The notes below the pieces were generated by a model that worked only from the letters and a program-made list of their open reading frames with translations, did not search any database and had not been told where the DNA came from. The position numbers and the translations under genes were made by a program. Positions 42,221-52,600 of a DNA stretch of 64,000 bases are shown one piece after another. The stretch is from Betaproteobacteria bacterium (GTDB lineage: Bacteria > Pseudomonadota > Gammaproteobacteria > Burkholderiales > Burkholderiaceae_C), in NCBI GenBank assembly GCA_009919175.1, contig RGCL01000001.1:1-64000 (forward strand). Reading direction: 5' to 3'. Positions within the stretch are counted from its first letter, which is position 1. Each line of letters begins with the position of its first letter.

Positions 42221-45200
42221 TCAGCGCAGCTGAACAATGGTGTCAAAAAGTTGTGTCGCCGTCTGCAAGGCTTTGGCTGCTGCCTGATAAGCCTGTTGAA
42301 AACGGATCAAATCGGTGGCCTCGTTATCCAGGCTCACGCCAGAGACTTTGTCTCGGGCTTGGACCGCCTGGTCATGCACCACATCCAGCGCCTGCTGGGT
42401 GATGGTGGCCTGTTGCTGGATGTTGCCGACCTTGTTGACCTGATCGGTGTAGAGGTCACCAATGGTTTTGCCCGGTGAAATTTGCTTTTTGGCCAGATCC
42501 GCCATGGCCAGCATGTTCTGGTTGTTGCCAATGCCGTCATGGTTGCCGTCGATCACAAACACATCGCCCACATTGGGGGCATGGTTCAGAGTCAGGGTGA
42601 GGCCTTGGAATTCAATGGTGGGCTCCAACTGGCTGGTGTCCCAAGTGCGAACTGCCAATTCGGTTCCCGTTCCCAGTTCAGTGATGGCATATCGGTTGTC
42701 GCTCAAGAAACGGATTTGCAGCGACAAGTCGCGCAATTTGCTCTGCACGTCGGTGGGTTCACCGCTGTAACCAGCGGCCACGGTGGCCTGACCGGAACCA
42801 GTGACAAACACCATCACCTCATCGGGCACATTGCCATTCACATAAACGCCCGTCCTGAAGCCCGCTTTGGCCAGATCAAAGGGAGTCCCCTGGTCGCCAA
42901 ATGACATCTCGACATTGGATTTGCTCAAGTCATTGCCCAGGTTGCGAATGACACGAACCATGCCGCCGTACTCCATGGGCTTGATGGCCAAGGCATTGGC
43001 CGCCGCTGCGCCTGCTGGCCCGATGGTGATGTTTTCGCCCTCGTGACCGGAGGTGTTTTGCAGCATCACATTGCCAATGCTGTCCAGACCGGCTTTGACC
43101 TGGCTTTGCGAAGACACGCTGTTGATGGCAGTCAGCAAGGCCTTGATGTCCCGAAACGGTTGCCCCTGAATGCTCACGCCATTGATGCTCAGAGGTGCGG
43201 CCAGATCAATGTTGTCTTTGGGCACAGAGATTTCGTTGAAGGCATTGGCCCTCAAGTCATTGGCAAATTGGGTGTCCGCAGCGAAATCCAGGGCCATGGG
43301 CAGGCCTTTGACATCGTTGAACCGGACCACGGCCCGACTCAGATCAGCGGTCAAATCGGTCACATTCGTGTTGGCCACAGAGGCGGTGAGCACCAGTTCA
43401 TCGAGCTGGGCGCCACTGGCAGGTGCAGATGAATAGCCCGTGAGTGCACCCGTGAAGCGATATTGCCCTGGCACATCTGCCGGTGTTGCCCCATCGGCCA
43501 CCGAAGCAAACGCGGCCGCCACATCGGCTGCAGTGAGGTTGTCGCTGGCGAGCAAGGTCAAGCCCGCAATGGTGACGGAATCGCCCGCATACAGGTCACC
43601 AAACTGCAGCGTTGCCGACTCGGTTGCATTGGCTGCACCTTGGCTCACCGTCACAGTCGGCGCGGTTGAAGCGCTGATCGCTTGCAAGGTGAAGCTGTGT
43701 GTGGCGCGACCAAAAATCAAAAGTCGGTAGTCGGGGCTGCCCTGTGTGCCCTTATTGACCAATTTGGCATTGATGCCCAAGCTGGCCGAATTGATGGCGC
43801 GCATCACATCCTCTGGGTAGATGTAACCGCTGCTGGCTTGAGGCACGTGGATGGTTTGCGTTTGTCCGTCCAAGGTCAGCTGGAGGTCAAACGGTGTGTT
43901 GGAATGGATGGGGGTGTCCTGGCTGGGAAAGCTCACGCTTTGCAAGTCACCCGATCCCAGGCTGTTGATCCAGTCGGCAATGTCGGTGGCCAGCAAGTAG
44001 GGACCGGCCGCTGTGAGGTCACCCAAGGTCTGCCCGTTGAGGGTGATGGAGCCCGCCTGGATCACGGTGCCGGTTTGACCCGTGGGCACACGCCCGCTCT
44101 CTAGCGTGGCTGGCAAAGGCGTGGGGGGCGCCACATTGCCCAGGCTGTCAAAGTTTTGTGAATACATCACTTTGGCTTGGGCGCCGTAGAAGAACGACAC
44201 GTCCATGTAGGCATCTGACCCCGCCTTGTTCAAATACACATCGCTATAGGTCATCGGGTCGTTGAAGCCGTTCTCGGGCTTGAGCATCTGGAACTGCTCA
44301 TCCAATGTCAGGGTTTTGCCTGCCAACTGACGACCATCGCGGGTCATGACTTGCAGCTGCTGTCCGGGTTGGGCGTTGTCCAAAAAGAAAACCGGCGACT
44401 TCAGGCCCGCGGCCACATCGGTGACCTTGGCATAAATGGAATCCGAGGGCACGTTCACCGCCACACCGGCAGCCGGGTTGGGGTTATTGACCAGATTCGG
44501 ATTGCTCACCGCCTCAGGCTTGGGCGGGTTCACAAACTCCACAATGGCTTTGGCATCGGCCGTATTGGTGGACTTTTCAATCACACGGAACAAAGCACCA
44601 GTGGCAATGCGCATCCCATCGGTCAGGACCACTTTCACCGCTGCAGCCGCCGAGCTGCTGTCGGCATCAATGGCGAACAAATCGGTGCCCATCTTGCCGT
44701 AGCCATCGATGCCATTGCGTTGAATGGCGTTGACTTCCTGAACAAACAAATTGGCCAGGGTGTCCAAGCTTTTCTGTGCCGGCTCCAGGGTACTGCTCAT
44801 GAAGGAATTGAGCCCGCCAATCGTGCCCCCACTGGCTGCGGCCAATGAATCCGAGCTGCCATAGGGGTCACGCACCAAGTCGTTGGAGGTGGGGTTTTTG
44901 GGGTTGAAGCCAATCGTGAAGGACTTGAGCCCGTCCACCACCAAGCCATCGGTCATGGTTGAACCCAGGCTCACCGAGGCAATGCCGTTGGCGGTGTAGT
45001 TGATCTTGATGCGCGAAAGCTCAGACATTTGTCTGAGCAATTGGTCACGCTGGTCCAGCAATTGCGCAGGCTGGTTTTGCAGAATGGGGATTTTGGCCAA
45101 CTGCTGATTCACCAAGGCCAACTGGCTGGTGTAGGTGTTCATCTGGTTGGCTGAATTTTCCAGCGCCTTGTGGACTTCGTCGGTGATGCCCGTCATCTGT

Positions 45201-45646
45201 CCAGCCAATTCAGCGAATCGGGCGCTCATGCCCTGCGCCGAGGTCAAAAATCCGGTTCTCATCACCGAGGAACCTGGATCTGCCGCAAGCGATTGAGCAG
45301 AAGTGAAAAAGCTGTCAAACGCAGAGCTCAGGCCCACGAGTTTGTCGCCCATGATGTCCATGAGGCGCTTGGCGTACTCCACCACAGGACCTTGGGCATT
45401 GAGGTCGCTGGTGCTGGTCTGTAAATTGGTTTCTGCAAAGGCATCAAACTGACGCTTGATGCCAGAGAGCACCACACCAGTGCCCATGAATGATTTGGCC
45501 AATTGCTCGGGCGCGTTGTCCTGCAAGACCACCGATTGGCGCGAATAGCCCTCGGTGCTCATGTTGGCGATGTTGTTGCTCACGGTGGTGAGCGCGCGCT
45601 GATAGGCCGCGATCGCTGAGCTGCTGATGCCAACGACATCACTCAT
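42221..45646 (-). CDS. flgK: hook-filament junction protein FlgK (HAP1), enlarged to 1141 residues
   Basis: Usual FlgK has 450-650 residues. The N-terminus is standard (AIAAYQRALTTVSNNIANMSTEGYSRQ), as is the C-terminus (VSLDNEATDLIRFQQAYQAAAKALQTATQLFD). Inserts of about 500 residues include two hook-IN-like motifs (FDLQLTLDGQTQTIHV) and module A near residues 676-769 (ESATLQFGDLYAGDSVTIAG, LTAADVAAAF, RFTGALTGYSS, NVTDLTADLS), the same module as in flagellin 1 and FlgE. The ATG overlaps the flgJ stop (ATGA). It sits between the hook and FlgL. Confidence 0.95.
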   Translation of the reverse strand: MSDVVGISSSAIAAYQRALTTVSNNIANMSTEGYSRQSVVLQDNAPEQLAKSFMGTGVVLSGIKRQFDAFAETNLQTSTSDLNAQGPVVEYAKRLMDIMGDKLVGLSSAFDSFFTSAQSLAADPGSSVMRTGFLTSAQGMSARFAELAGQMTGITDEVHKALENSANQMNTYTSQLALVNQQLAKIPILQNQPAQLLDQRDQLLRQMSELSRIKINYTANGIASVSLGSTMTDGLVVDGLKSFTIGFNPKNPTSNDLVRDPYGSSDSLAAASGGTIGGLNSFMSSTLEPAQKSLDTLANLFVQEVNAIQRNGIDGYGKMGTDLFAIDADSSSAAAAVKVVLTDGMRIATGALFRVIEKSTNTADAKAIVEFVNPPKPEAVSNPNLVNNPNPAAGVAVNVPSDSIYAKVTDVAAGLKSPVFFLDNAQPGQQLQVMTRDGRQLAGKTLTLDEQFQMLKPENGFNDPMTYSDVYLNKAGSDAYMDVSFFYGAQAKVMYSQNFDSLGNVAPPTPLPATLESGRVPTGQTGTVIQAGSITLNGQTLGDLTAAGPYLLATDIADWINSLGSGDLQSVSFPSQDTPIHSNTPFDLQLTLDGQTQTIHVPQASSGYIYPEDVMRAINSASLGINAKLVNKGTQGSPDYRLLIFGRATHSFTLQAISASTAPTVTVSQGAANATESATLQFGDLYAGDSVTIAGLTLLASDNLTAADVAAAFASVADGATPADVPGQYRFTGALTGYSSAPASGAQLDELVLTASVANTNVTDLTADLSRAVVRFNDVKGLPMALDFAADTQFANDLRANAFNEISVPKDNIDLAAPLSINGVSIQGQPFRDIKALLTAINSVSSQSQVKAGLDSIGNVMLQNTSGHEGENITIGPAGAAAANALAIKPMEYGGMVRVIRNLGNDLSKSNVEMSFGDQGTPFDLAKAGFRTGVYVNGNVPDEVMVFVTGSGQATVAAGYSGEPTDVQSKLRDLSLQIRFLSDNRYAITELGTGTELAVRTWDTSQLEPTIEFQGLTLTLNHAPNVGDVFVIDGNHDGIGNNQNMLAMADLAKKQISPGKTIGDLYTDQVNKVGNIQQQATITQQALDVVHDQAVQARDKVSGVSLDNEATDLIRFQQAYQAAAKALQTATQLFDTIVQLR
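43340..43621 (-). repeat. module A copy in FlgK
   Basis: FlgK residues ~676-769. The pattern V/LxFxxLxxGxSVTIAGLTL, LTAADVAAAF, FTGALTGY and NVTDL is shared with flagellin 1 and FlgE. Confidence 0.78.
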
Positions 45647-46155
45647 TTGAGCTCACCTTTGAAATCCAAAGTGGGACGCAAGGGCATGGCATGCGGCTTG
45701 AATGAGGGCAAGGGCTTGGCGGTCAATGCGTGGGCGGTTCCGCCCAAAGGCATGGCCTTGGCATCCTCTGGCTTGAGGGGCATGGGGCTGGCTGCTGCAC
45801 CCCGGCCGTTGAGGATGTCTTGCGTACTGGGCTGAGACTGCATCTGATCCAGATGGCGCACCAGCATGTCGGACAAGCCCATCTGATTTTTCTTGGCCAG
45901 CTGAACGGCCACTTCCTGATCAAACATGCCCTCGAACATGTCCTGCGCATGGGAGGACGACAAGTCACTCTTGAGGGCGTTGCCCGCCTCGCGCATGGAT
46001 TTGAGCATCTGACGAATCATCATGGCTTCAAATTGCTGCGCCGTCTCCTTGAGGGCTGCACGGTCATTGCGCTCGGTTTTGGCGCGCAACTCGCCCAAGC
46101 CGCCAAAGTCCAATGCGGACTTGGCAGAAACCATGGCTGCTTGGGAGTCGCTCAT
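45643..46155 (-). CDS. flgJ: rod-binding protein FlgJ, N-domain only
   Basis: 170 residues. The rod-cap domain is present: LKETAQQFEAMMIRQMLKSM, then DMFEGMFDQEVAVQLAKKNQMGLSDMLV. The C-terminal muramidase domain found in enterobacterial FlgJ (another ~150 residues) is absent; the tail is a short Pro/Lys-rich stretch. Another gene must open the wall; the LysM/transglycosylase gene at 55110-56468 is the obvious candidate. It lies between flgI and flgK and overlaps flgK by 4 bases. Confidence 0.93.
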   Translation of the reverse strand: MSDSQAAMVSAKSALDFGGLGELRAKTERNDRAALKETAQQFEAMMIRQMLKSMREAGNALKSDLSSSHAQDMFEGMFDQEVAVQLAKKNQMGLSDMLVRHLDQMQSQPSTQDILNGRGAAASPMPLKPEDAKAMPLGGTAHALTAKPLPSFKPHAMPLRPTLDFKGELK

Positions 46156-46162
46156 GTCAACC

Positions 46163-47293
46163 TCAGATCACCACCAGGTCAGCACGCAGGCTGCCTGCAC
46201 TTTTGAGGGCTTCGAGGATGGCGATCAAGGTCGATGGCGATGCGCCGACCTGGTTGATGGCGTCCACGATGTCACGCAATTCCACGCCCGGCTTGAACAG
46301 GAACATGGGATTTTTCGCTTCGTTGACCGCAATGTTGGCGTTCTGGACCGGGGTGGTGGTGCCCTGAGCAAATGGATTGGGCTGTGACACCTCATTGGTG
46401 GCAGAAATCGACACCGTGATGGATCCCTGGGCAATGGCCGACGGTGTGACCCTCACATTGCCATTGATCACCACCGTGCCTGTGCGCGAATTGACCACCA
46501 CCCTTGCAGGCGCTTCGGCAGGTGTGACCTGCAAATTCTCTAATGCGCCCAAAAAGGCAACGCGTTGATTCAAGTCTTTGGGTGCTCGAACCGATACCGA
46601 TGTGCCGTCGAGTGCATTCGCTGTGCCTTGACCAAAATTTTCATCAATGGCTTTGACGATGGCCGACGCCGTGCTGAAGTCGTTTTCACGCAGGTTCAAG
46701 ACCACTTGATCAGCCGTTTCAAACGGCGTTTGCACCATGCGCTCGACCATGGCGCCATTGGGAATGCGCGCTGCGGTGGGCACGCCCACAGTGACCTTGC
46801 TGCCCGCTGCACCCGCCTCAATGGTGGTGGAGGCCAGCTGGCCTTGCGCCAAGGCATAAATTTCGCCGTCCACTCCTCGCAAGGCGGTGAGGATGAGGTT
46901 GCCACCACGCAAATTGCTGGCTTTGCCCAGCGCAGCCACATTCACGTCGATTTTTTGTCCGGGCTTGGCAAAGCCAGGCAATTCGGCTGTGACCATCACC
47001 GCAGCGGTGTTCTTGATGTCCACCTGGCTCGCCGCTTGAGCCTTTTCAAAGTCAGACAAGGGACCATCGATGCGAACGCCCAGTTGCGAGAGCATGGACT
47101 TGAGGCTTTGCGTGGTGAACGGCACAGCGGCATCGTCCCCCGTGCCAGGCAAACCCACCACCAAGCCAAAACCGACCAGCTGGTTGGAGCGTTGCGAGGC
47201 CACACTGGTGAGGTCTTTGACGCGATCAGCCTTGGCCGCACCTGCGCCAAGCAGCACCATCACCAGAAATAAAAATGTCGCCAGGTTCTTCAT
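46163..47293 (-). CDS. flgI: flagellar P-ring protein FlgI
   Basis: 376 residues from ATG 47293, which opens a signal peptide (LATFLFLVMVLLGAGAAKA). It has the FlgI body: RVKDLTSVASQRSNQLVGFG, LPGTGDD, PGQKIDVNVAALGKASNLRGG, and the C-terminal ELRDIVDAINQVGASPSTLIA. It forms the periplasmic P ring around the rod. A longer frame upstream from 47344 has no signal. It lies 12 bases after flgH. Confidence 0.97.
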   Translation of the reverse strand: MKNLATFLFLVMVLLGAGAAKADRVKDLTSVASQRSNQLVGFGLVVGLPGTGDDAAVPFTTQSLKSMLSQLGVRIDGPLSDFEKAQAASQVDIKNTAAVMVTAELPGFAKPGQKIDVNVAALGKASNLRGGNLILTALRGVDGEIYALAQGQLASTTIEAGAAGSKVTVGVPTAARIPNGAMVERMVQTPFETADQVVLNLRENDFSTASAIVKAIDENFGQGTANALDGTSVSVRAPKDLNQRVAFLGALENLQVTPAEAPARVVVNSRTGTVVINGNVRVTPSAIAQGSITVSISATNEVSQPNPFAQGTTTPVQNANIAVNEAKNPMFLFKPGVELRDIVDAINQVGASPSTLIAILEALKSAGSLRADLVVI

Positions 47294-47304
47294 GGCTGTA
47301 TTCC

Positions 47305-47997
47305 TCAAAATGGCCACAGCTTCCAGATGGCGTTGGAGCCCCATCCGGGCTTGGAGGCATTGGCCAAAGCGCCTGACCCCCGATATGAAATTTGTGCATT
47401 GGCCAAACGCAGGGACTGCACCGTGCCATTGGGACCAATGTCCTGCGGGCGAATCACCCCAGCCACCTGAATCACTTCATTGCCCTCAGAAAAGCCCAGC
47501 TTCTTTTCACCCCGAACGACCAGATTGCCGTTGGCCAGGATGTCGGTGACGGTGACTGTGACCGAGCCCGCTAGCGAGGCGGCCTGATCGGCCTTGCCGG
47601 TGCCCTTGCTGGCTGTTTTGGCCTCATTGAGGTTCAAGCCGTTGAGGAAGGTGCCGTTTTTCGCAATGTCGGTCGCCAAGCCAGAAGGCAAGGCGGTATT
47701 GGAGGCATCGCGTGCGATGTCGGTGTTTTGTGAACGATTGGCCTGTGTGGATTCGTTCAGGATCACGGTGACCAGATCGCCGACTTGGTAATTGCGATTG
47801 CGACCGAACCAGAAATCGGATTGACGGTTGGTGTAAATGCCGCCTGTGGGCACGCGATTGGCCGTGTCGGCCGTGGGATAGACCGGCGCAAACTCGGGTG
47901 AGGGTGTGAGCCGCGACAAATCCGGGTCGTCCAATGCAGTGCAACCCGTAAAGACCACGGCCAAAGCACAACCAACCCATGACAACATCAAACGCAT
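47305..47997 (-). CDS. flgH: flagellar L-ring protein FlgH
   Basis: 230 residues. The lipoprotein signal ends in VVFTGCTALD (lipobox Cys ~17). The body has GGIYTNRQSDFWFGRNRNYQVGD and the C-terminal LVVRGEKKLGFSEGNEVIQVAG...RPQDIGPNGTV. It forms the L ring in the outer membrane. ATG 47997 is chosen because GAGGA precedes it; a GTG at 48012 that overlaps flgG is an alternative. Confidence 0.96.
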   Translation of the reverse strand: MRLMLSWVGCALAVVFTGCTALDDPDLSRLTPSPEFAPVYPTADTANRVPTGGIYTNRQSDFWFGRNRNYQVGDLVTVILNESTQANRSQNTDIARDASNTALPSGLATDIAKNGTFLNGLNLNEAKTASKGTGKADQAASLAGSVTVTVTDILANGNLVVRGEKKLGFSEGNEVIQVAGVIRPQDIGPNGTVQSLRLANAQISYRGSGALANASKPGWGSNAIWKLWPF

Positions 47998-48008
47998 GAT
48001 CAGAGTCC

Positions 48009-48794
48009 TCACAGGTTTTGGTTCAGGTACTTGAGCATGCCGTCCACGGTTTCGATGGACTTGGAATTGATCTCGTACGCACGTTGGGTTTCGATCATGT
48101 TGACCATTTCGGTCACCACGTTCACGTTGGAAGCCTCCAGGGAGCCCTGCGCCAATACACCGGCGCCCGCAACACCCGGCTGCTGCAAAACAGGCGGGCC
48201 ACTGGCTGCCGTGGTGGCCATGAGGTTGTTGCCCAACGGCTTCAAGCCGGCGGGGTTGATGAAGTTGGCAATCTGGATCTGACCCAGCTGCTGCTGACCA
48301 CCACCGGCCACCAATTCGATGGTCACCGTGCCATCGCGCCCAATGGTGAGCGCGGAAGCATTGGCGGGGATGGTGATCTGGGGCTGCAAGAGAAAACCCT
48401 GGGCATTGACCAGCTGACCGGTGGCCGAGAGTTTGAAGTTGCCATCGCGCGAATAGGCCAGCGTGCCATCGGGCTGCAGGATCTGGAAATAACCATTGCC
48501 TTGGATGGCCACATCCAGAGGGGCATTGGTATTGATCATGTTGCCCTGCTCAGGCAACTTTTCGACGCCCACGACCTTGACACCCGTGCCCAGCATCATG
48601 CCGGTGGGCAATTGGGTGTTGACCGTCGAGAGCCCGCCAGGCTGCAAGACGTTTTGGTAGAGCATGTCTTCAAAAATGGGGCGATCCCGCTTGAAACCCG
48701 TCGTATTGACGTTGGCCAAGTTGTTGGAGATCACGTTCATGCGCGTTTGCTGCGCATCCAAACCGGTTTTCGATACCCACAATGCGGCGTCCAT
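48009..48794 (-). CDS. flgG: distal rod protein FlgG
   Basis: 261 residues, normal length. Rod/hook-family ends are ALWVSKTGLDAQQTRMNVISNNLANVNTTGFKR and SNVNVVTEMVNMIETQRAYEINSKSIETVDGML. It forms the distal rod, continuous with the hook. It lies between flgF and flgH. It has no inserts, unlike FlgE. Confidence 0.98.
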   Translation of the reverse strand: MDAALWVSKTGLDAQQTRMNVISNNLANVNTTGFKRDRPIFEDMLYQNVLQPGGLSTVNTQLPTGMMLGTGVKVVGVEKLPEQGNMINTNAPLDVAIQGNGYFQILQPDGTLAYSRDGNFKLSATGQLVNAQGFLLQPQITIPANASALTIGRDGTVTIELVAGGGQQQLGQIQIANFINPAGLKPLGNNLMATTAASGPPVLQQPGVAGAGVLAQGSLEASNVNVVTEMVNMIETQRAYEINSKSIETVDGMLKYLNQNL

Positions 48795-48845
48795 GCTTCA
48801 CCTCTGCTGGTTAACCCAGTTCATCTGGGTATGCCCCGCTCACGA

Positions 48846-49613
48846 TCAGGTTTGCAACCGGATCATGGACGATGCGTTTTCATCATTCGATTTGGCTTCC
48901 TTGATCATTCGAACCTGCTGCTCAAACATGCGGCTCTGATCGATCAATCGAACCAAGGCAGCCATGGGGTTGACGTTGCTGCTCTCCAGCGCTTGTGACG
49001 TCAATCCGACAGGCTGTTGACCTGTTGCAAAGTCCGTGCCAGATGCCTGCCCCAGGACCTTGAAAAGACCGTCTTCGCGCCTCTCCAGCCTGACTTCGCT
49101 GGCATCGCGCAAAAAAAGCTGGGCAATCGGGACTTCCTGGGGCACACCAGGCTGGGTGGGGTCGGTGGCAAAAACATTGCCGTCTGAGCCGAAGCGGACC
49201 TTGAAACCCACGGGGATGGTGATGGGGTTGTTATCGGCGCTGAGCACCAGATGCCCTGCCCCATTGACCAAGGTGCCCTGGTTATTGAGCCGCAAATCGC
49301 CCCGGCGGGTGAAGGCCAGCTCCCCGTTGGGAGCGGTGACACCCATGACGGTCTTGCCCGACAAGGCCACATCCATGTCTTTGCCGGTCACCATCAAAGG
49401 ACCTTCACGCAAGTCAATGAAGTCGCCGGGAATCAACTTGGGCTGGATGCGTGAATCAAAACCCTCGCCTTTGGCCATGACGCTGATGAGCGAAGAGTCA
49501 AACGACCGCTTAAAGCCCGTGGTGTTCAAGTTGGCCATTTCGTTGGCCAAGGCCTGCCGTTGGTAATTCATCTCATTGATGGCATGAGACGAGGTGAAAG
49601 CTAAGCGGTCCAT
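48846..49613 (-). CDS. flgF: proximal rod protein FlgF
   Basis: 255 residues. The N-terminus is MDRLAFTSSHAINEMNYQRQ...NLNTTGFKR and the C-terminus SNVNPMAALVRLIDQSRMFEQQVRMI, characteristic of FlgF. It belongs to the proximal rod. GAGGACC precedes the ATG. It lies 51 bases before flgG and 23 after flgE. Confidence 0.96.
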   Translation of the reverse strand: MDRLAFTSSHAINEMNYQRQALANEMANLNTTGFKRSFDSSLISVMAKGEGFDSRIQPKLIPGDFIDLREGPLMVTGKDMDVALSGKTVMGVTAPNGELAFTRRGDLRLNNQGTLVNGAGHLVLSADNNPITIPVGFKVRFGSDGNVFATDPTQPGVPQEVPIAQLFLRDASEVRLERREDGLFKVLGQASGTDFATGQQPVGLTSQALESSNVNPMAALVRLIDQSRMFEQQVRMIKEAKSNDENASSMIRLQT

Positions 49614-49636
49614 GTCAGGTCCTCACATCAAGGCCA

Positions 49637-52600
49637 TCAGGCGCGGATTTGAATGATGGTCTGCGTCAAAGTGGCATCGGTTTCGATGGCTTTGGCACTG
49701 GCCTGGAAGTTACGTTGTTCAGTGATCAGGTCCACCAGCTCGGCGGTCAAGTCCACGTTGGCGCTCTCGGTTGCACCCGATCGCACCGTGCCAAAGCCTG
49801 CCGATCCGGCTTCACCAATCTTGGCTGAACCCGATGCGTAGCTGGCATAGAAACTGGAGTTACCAATCTGGCGCAAACCGGCCGGGTTGGAGAAGTTGGC
49901 CAGCACGATCTTGCCCAGGGACTGCTGCGTGCCGTTGGAATAGGACGCGTTGACCAGACCGTCATCGGCAATGCTCAGGCCCACCAGGTCACCTTCGGGT
50001 GCACCGTCCTGCGACTGTGACAACACCGCAAAGGGCGAGGTGTATTGGGTGGACTTGGAGTAATCGATGTTGATGGACAAAGAGCCTTTACCGTCAGGGA
50101 GGTAAATCGTGTCGAGCTTGGAGCCGGTGGTGGGGGAGATCAATCCACCCGCCGTGTTGAAGGTCAACTCGCCTCGGTCCAAATAAACCGGGGACCAAGC
50201 TGGCAAAGCCGTAAAGCCATCGGCAGAAGCGGTTTCATTGCCGTATTTGTCGATGTACTGGGCAACCGGCACGCCATTGGCAACCTGGGTGAACTGGGTG
50301 GGCTTGATCCAGGTCGATGTGGCGCCGCGTCCTGCCTGCACCGACGACAAGCCCCACAGGGCATCGCCCGTGACCTTGATGAAGGAGTCTTCGCCCGAGG
50401 TCCCTGTGGTGAATTTGAGAGAGTTCGTCGCACCGTCGTAAGAAACTTTGACGCCAGACACCGAGGGACCGGTCAGCCCTGCGCCTGCACTGGGACCAGT
50501 CAAACGGTTGATGCCGTCCTCCAAGGCCTGGATGAAGGTGTCCAGGGTGTAGTTGGACTTGGGCTCGAGCACCACCGTGCCTTGCACGTTGTCGACCGAG
50601 ACCACAAATTTGTTGTTGGACACATCCACCGAGAAGGTGTTGTTCACGTTGATGCCGATGGGGGTGCCTGTCATGACCGCCGGGTTGGAGGCCAAGCCGC
50701 GCAATGCCGTAGCGGTGGTTTCGACCGAGTAATTGATGGGGATGCCAGCAGGCGTGCTTTCCACCAAACCCAGTTTGGTCAACGCCAGGTTCTCGATGTC
50801 GGTCGTGGGCACGACAGAAATGCTGGACATGTCGCCTGAGGTGCCCGAGGTGAAGACAAAGTTTTGATTCACGCTGTCATAGGTCACCGTCATGCCAAAG
50901 CGCTGCAACTTGGCATCGCGAATGTAAGCACCCTGGGGATAAGAGGTGGCCGACAAGGTGGTCAAGTTAGGGTCCTGGGTCAAAGAGGCCGATGACATGC
51001 CCATGAGCAAGTTGGGGCCGCCCGTGAGCGACATGGTTGCGCCAGTTGGGGGGGCGAAGACGAATTGCTGGGACACAGGGTCATATTGGGTGGTCACGGC
51101 CGAGCTGGGGGTGGAGACAGTGCCTCGGGGATAGGTCACACCCGATACAAAGTCAGTTCCCGACGCCACCACCGTCACCCCCGCACTGGGGGTGATCACG
51201 AGGTTGGTGCCGCTCACGGTCACCTCAAACGTGACCCCAGCGCCACCGTCGGTCACCGTGATGGCGCCCACCGTCGAACCTTGTGATTCCGCCAGGTCAG
51301 TGATGTCGCCCACGGCCGTCGAAGTGAACACCACTTGGTCGGTATTGTTGGCAGCGCCAGTCGCATACCCATTCAAGGTACCCGTATAACTGCCCTTGGC
51401 TGTTCCGGGACCCGTGGTCGCGCCTTCAGCCAAATTTGCAAAAGCAGCGGCGACTTCGTCTGCGGTGGCACCGTTTGCGCCAGCCGTGAATTTCAGGCCT
51501 CCCAACTCCACGAATTGACCTGCAGTCAGTGCAACAAACTGCACCGAAGCCGCTTCAGAGGTGTTGCCCAAAGAGGGGTCGGTATTGAGGTCGGTTTCCA
51601 GTTTGGTGGCCATGTCGCTCAGACTGGTGGCATCCAAGAATGACGCGGTATCGTCCAGCTGGATGGCTTGGGCTGTGTTGCCATCCGTGTAGACCAGATT
51701 GAAGCCCTTGAAGTAGGTGCCCGATGTCAATGGGGACACCAACTGAACTGCGCCATTGGGCAGCGTAGAGGTGGCATTGAAGCCCGTTCCCGATTTGGTG
51801 ATGGTGCCACCTTGCTTGTCGGTGATGATCAGGTCCAAACCGTTGTCGGCCACTTTGACGCTGAATCGGTTGTCCGAGAAAGACACCACCACTTGGTTGT
51901 TGCCTTGCGTCTCGGTGTACGTGTTCAAGCTGGAGTTATTGAGGTCAGCTTGCAGCTTGGTGGCCATGTCGGTGAGGCTGGAGGCCTTCAAGAAAGACGC
52001 CGACGAGCCGAGAACGATAGGGTGGGAATAGCCAGGGTTGCCTGGGGTCGTGTATTTGAGGGTGAAGCCGCCAAAGTTGGCGCCAACGCCTGACGAGTTC
52101 TCAATCACCACCTTGGAGTTATCGGCCGTATAGAGCTGGTCATTGATGAGCTTGGAGACTTCTTCCGACGTCATGCTGGGGAAGTTGGGATAGTCGGCTG
52201 CCGTGGTGTTCTTGAGCACACTCACCCCGTTGGTGTCGGTGAGGCTACCCAGGTTGATGGTCTTGGTGCTCAAGGTCACACCGGTATTGGGGTCGGTGGT
52301 CACCACCTTGAAGGTGGGGTTGGAGGTGAAGTTGAAGTACTTGCCATCCCCCAGCTTTTGGTTGATGACATTGGTGAGCTCTTGAGCGATCTGCGCGCCT
52401 GAGAGGGTCACGTTTTTACCCGCCAGATGTTCCAGACCGATCGAGACTGGTGTTCCCGTATCGTCCACATCGATGGTGAACATGTCGGTGAGCTGGTGGG
52501 CGTTGTATTGGGAGAAATTCACGCCTTCACCCGGCAAAGTGCCCAGGTTGGAGGCTGTGCCACCGGTCACTGTGGCCGGGGTGGAGGTGCGCACATCCGT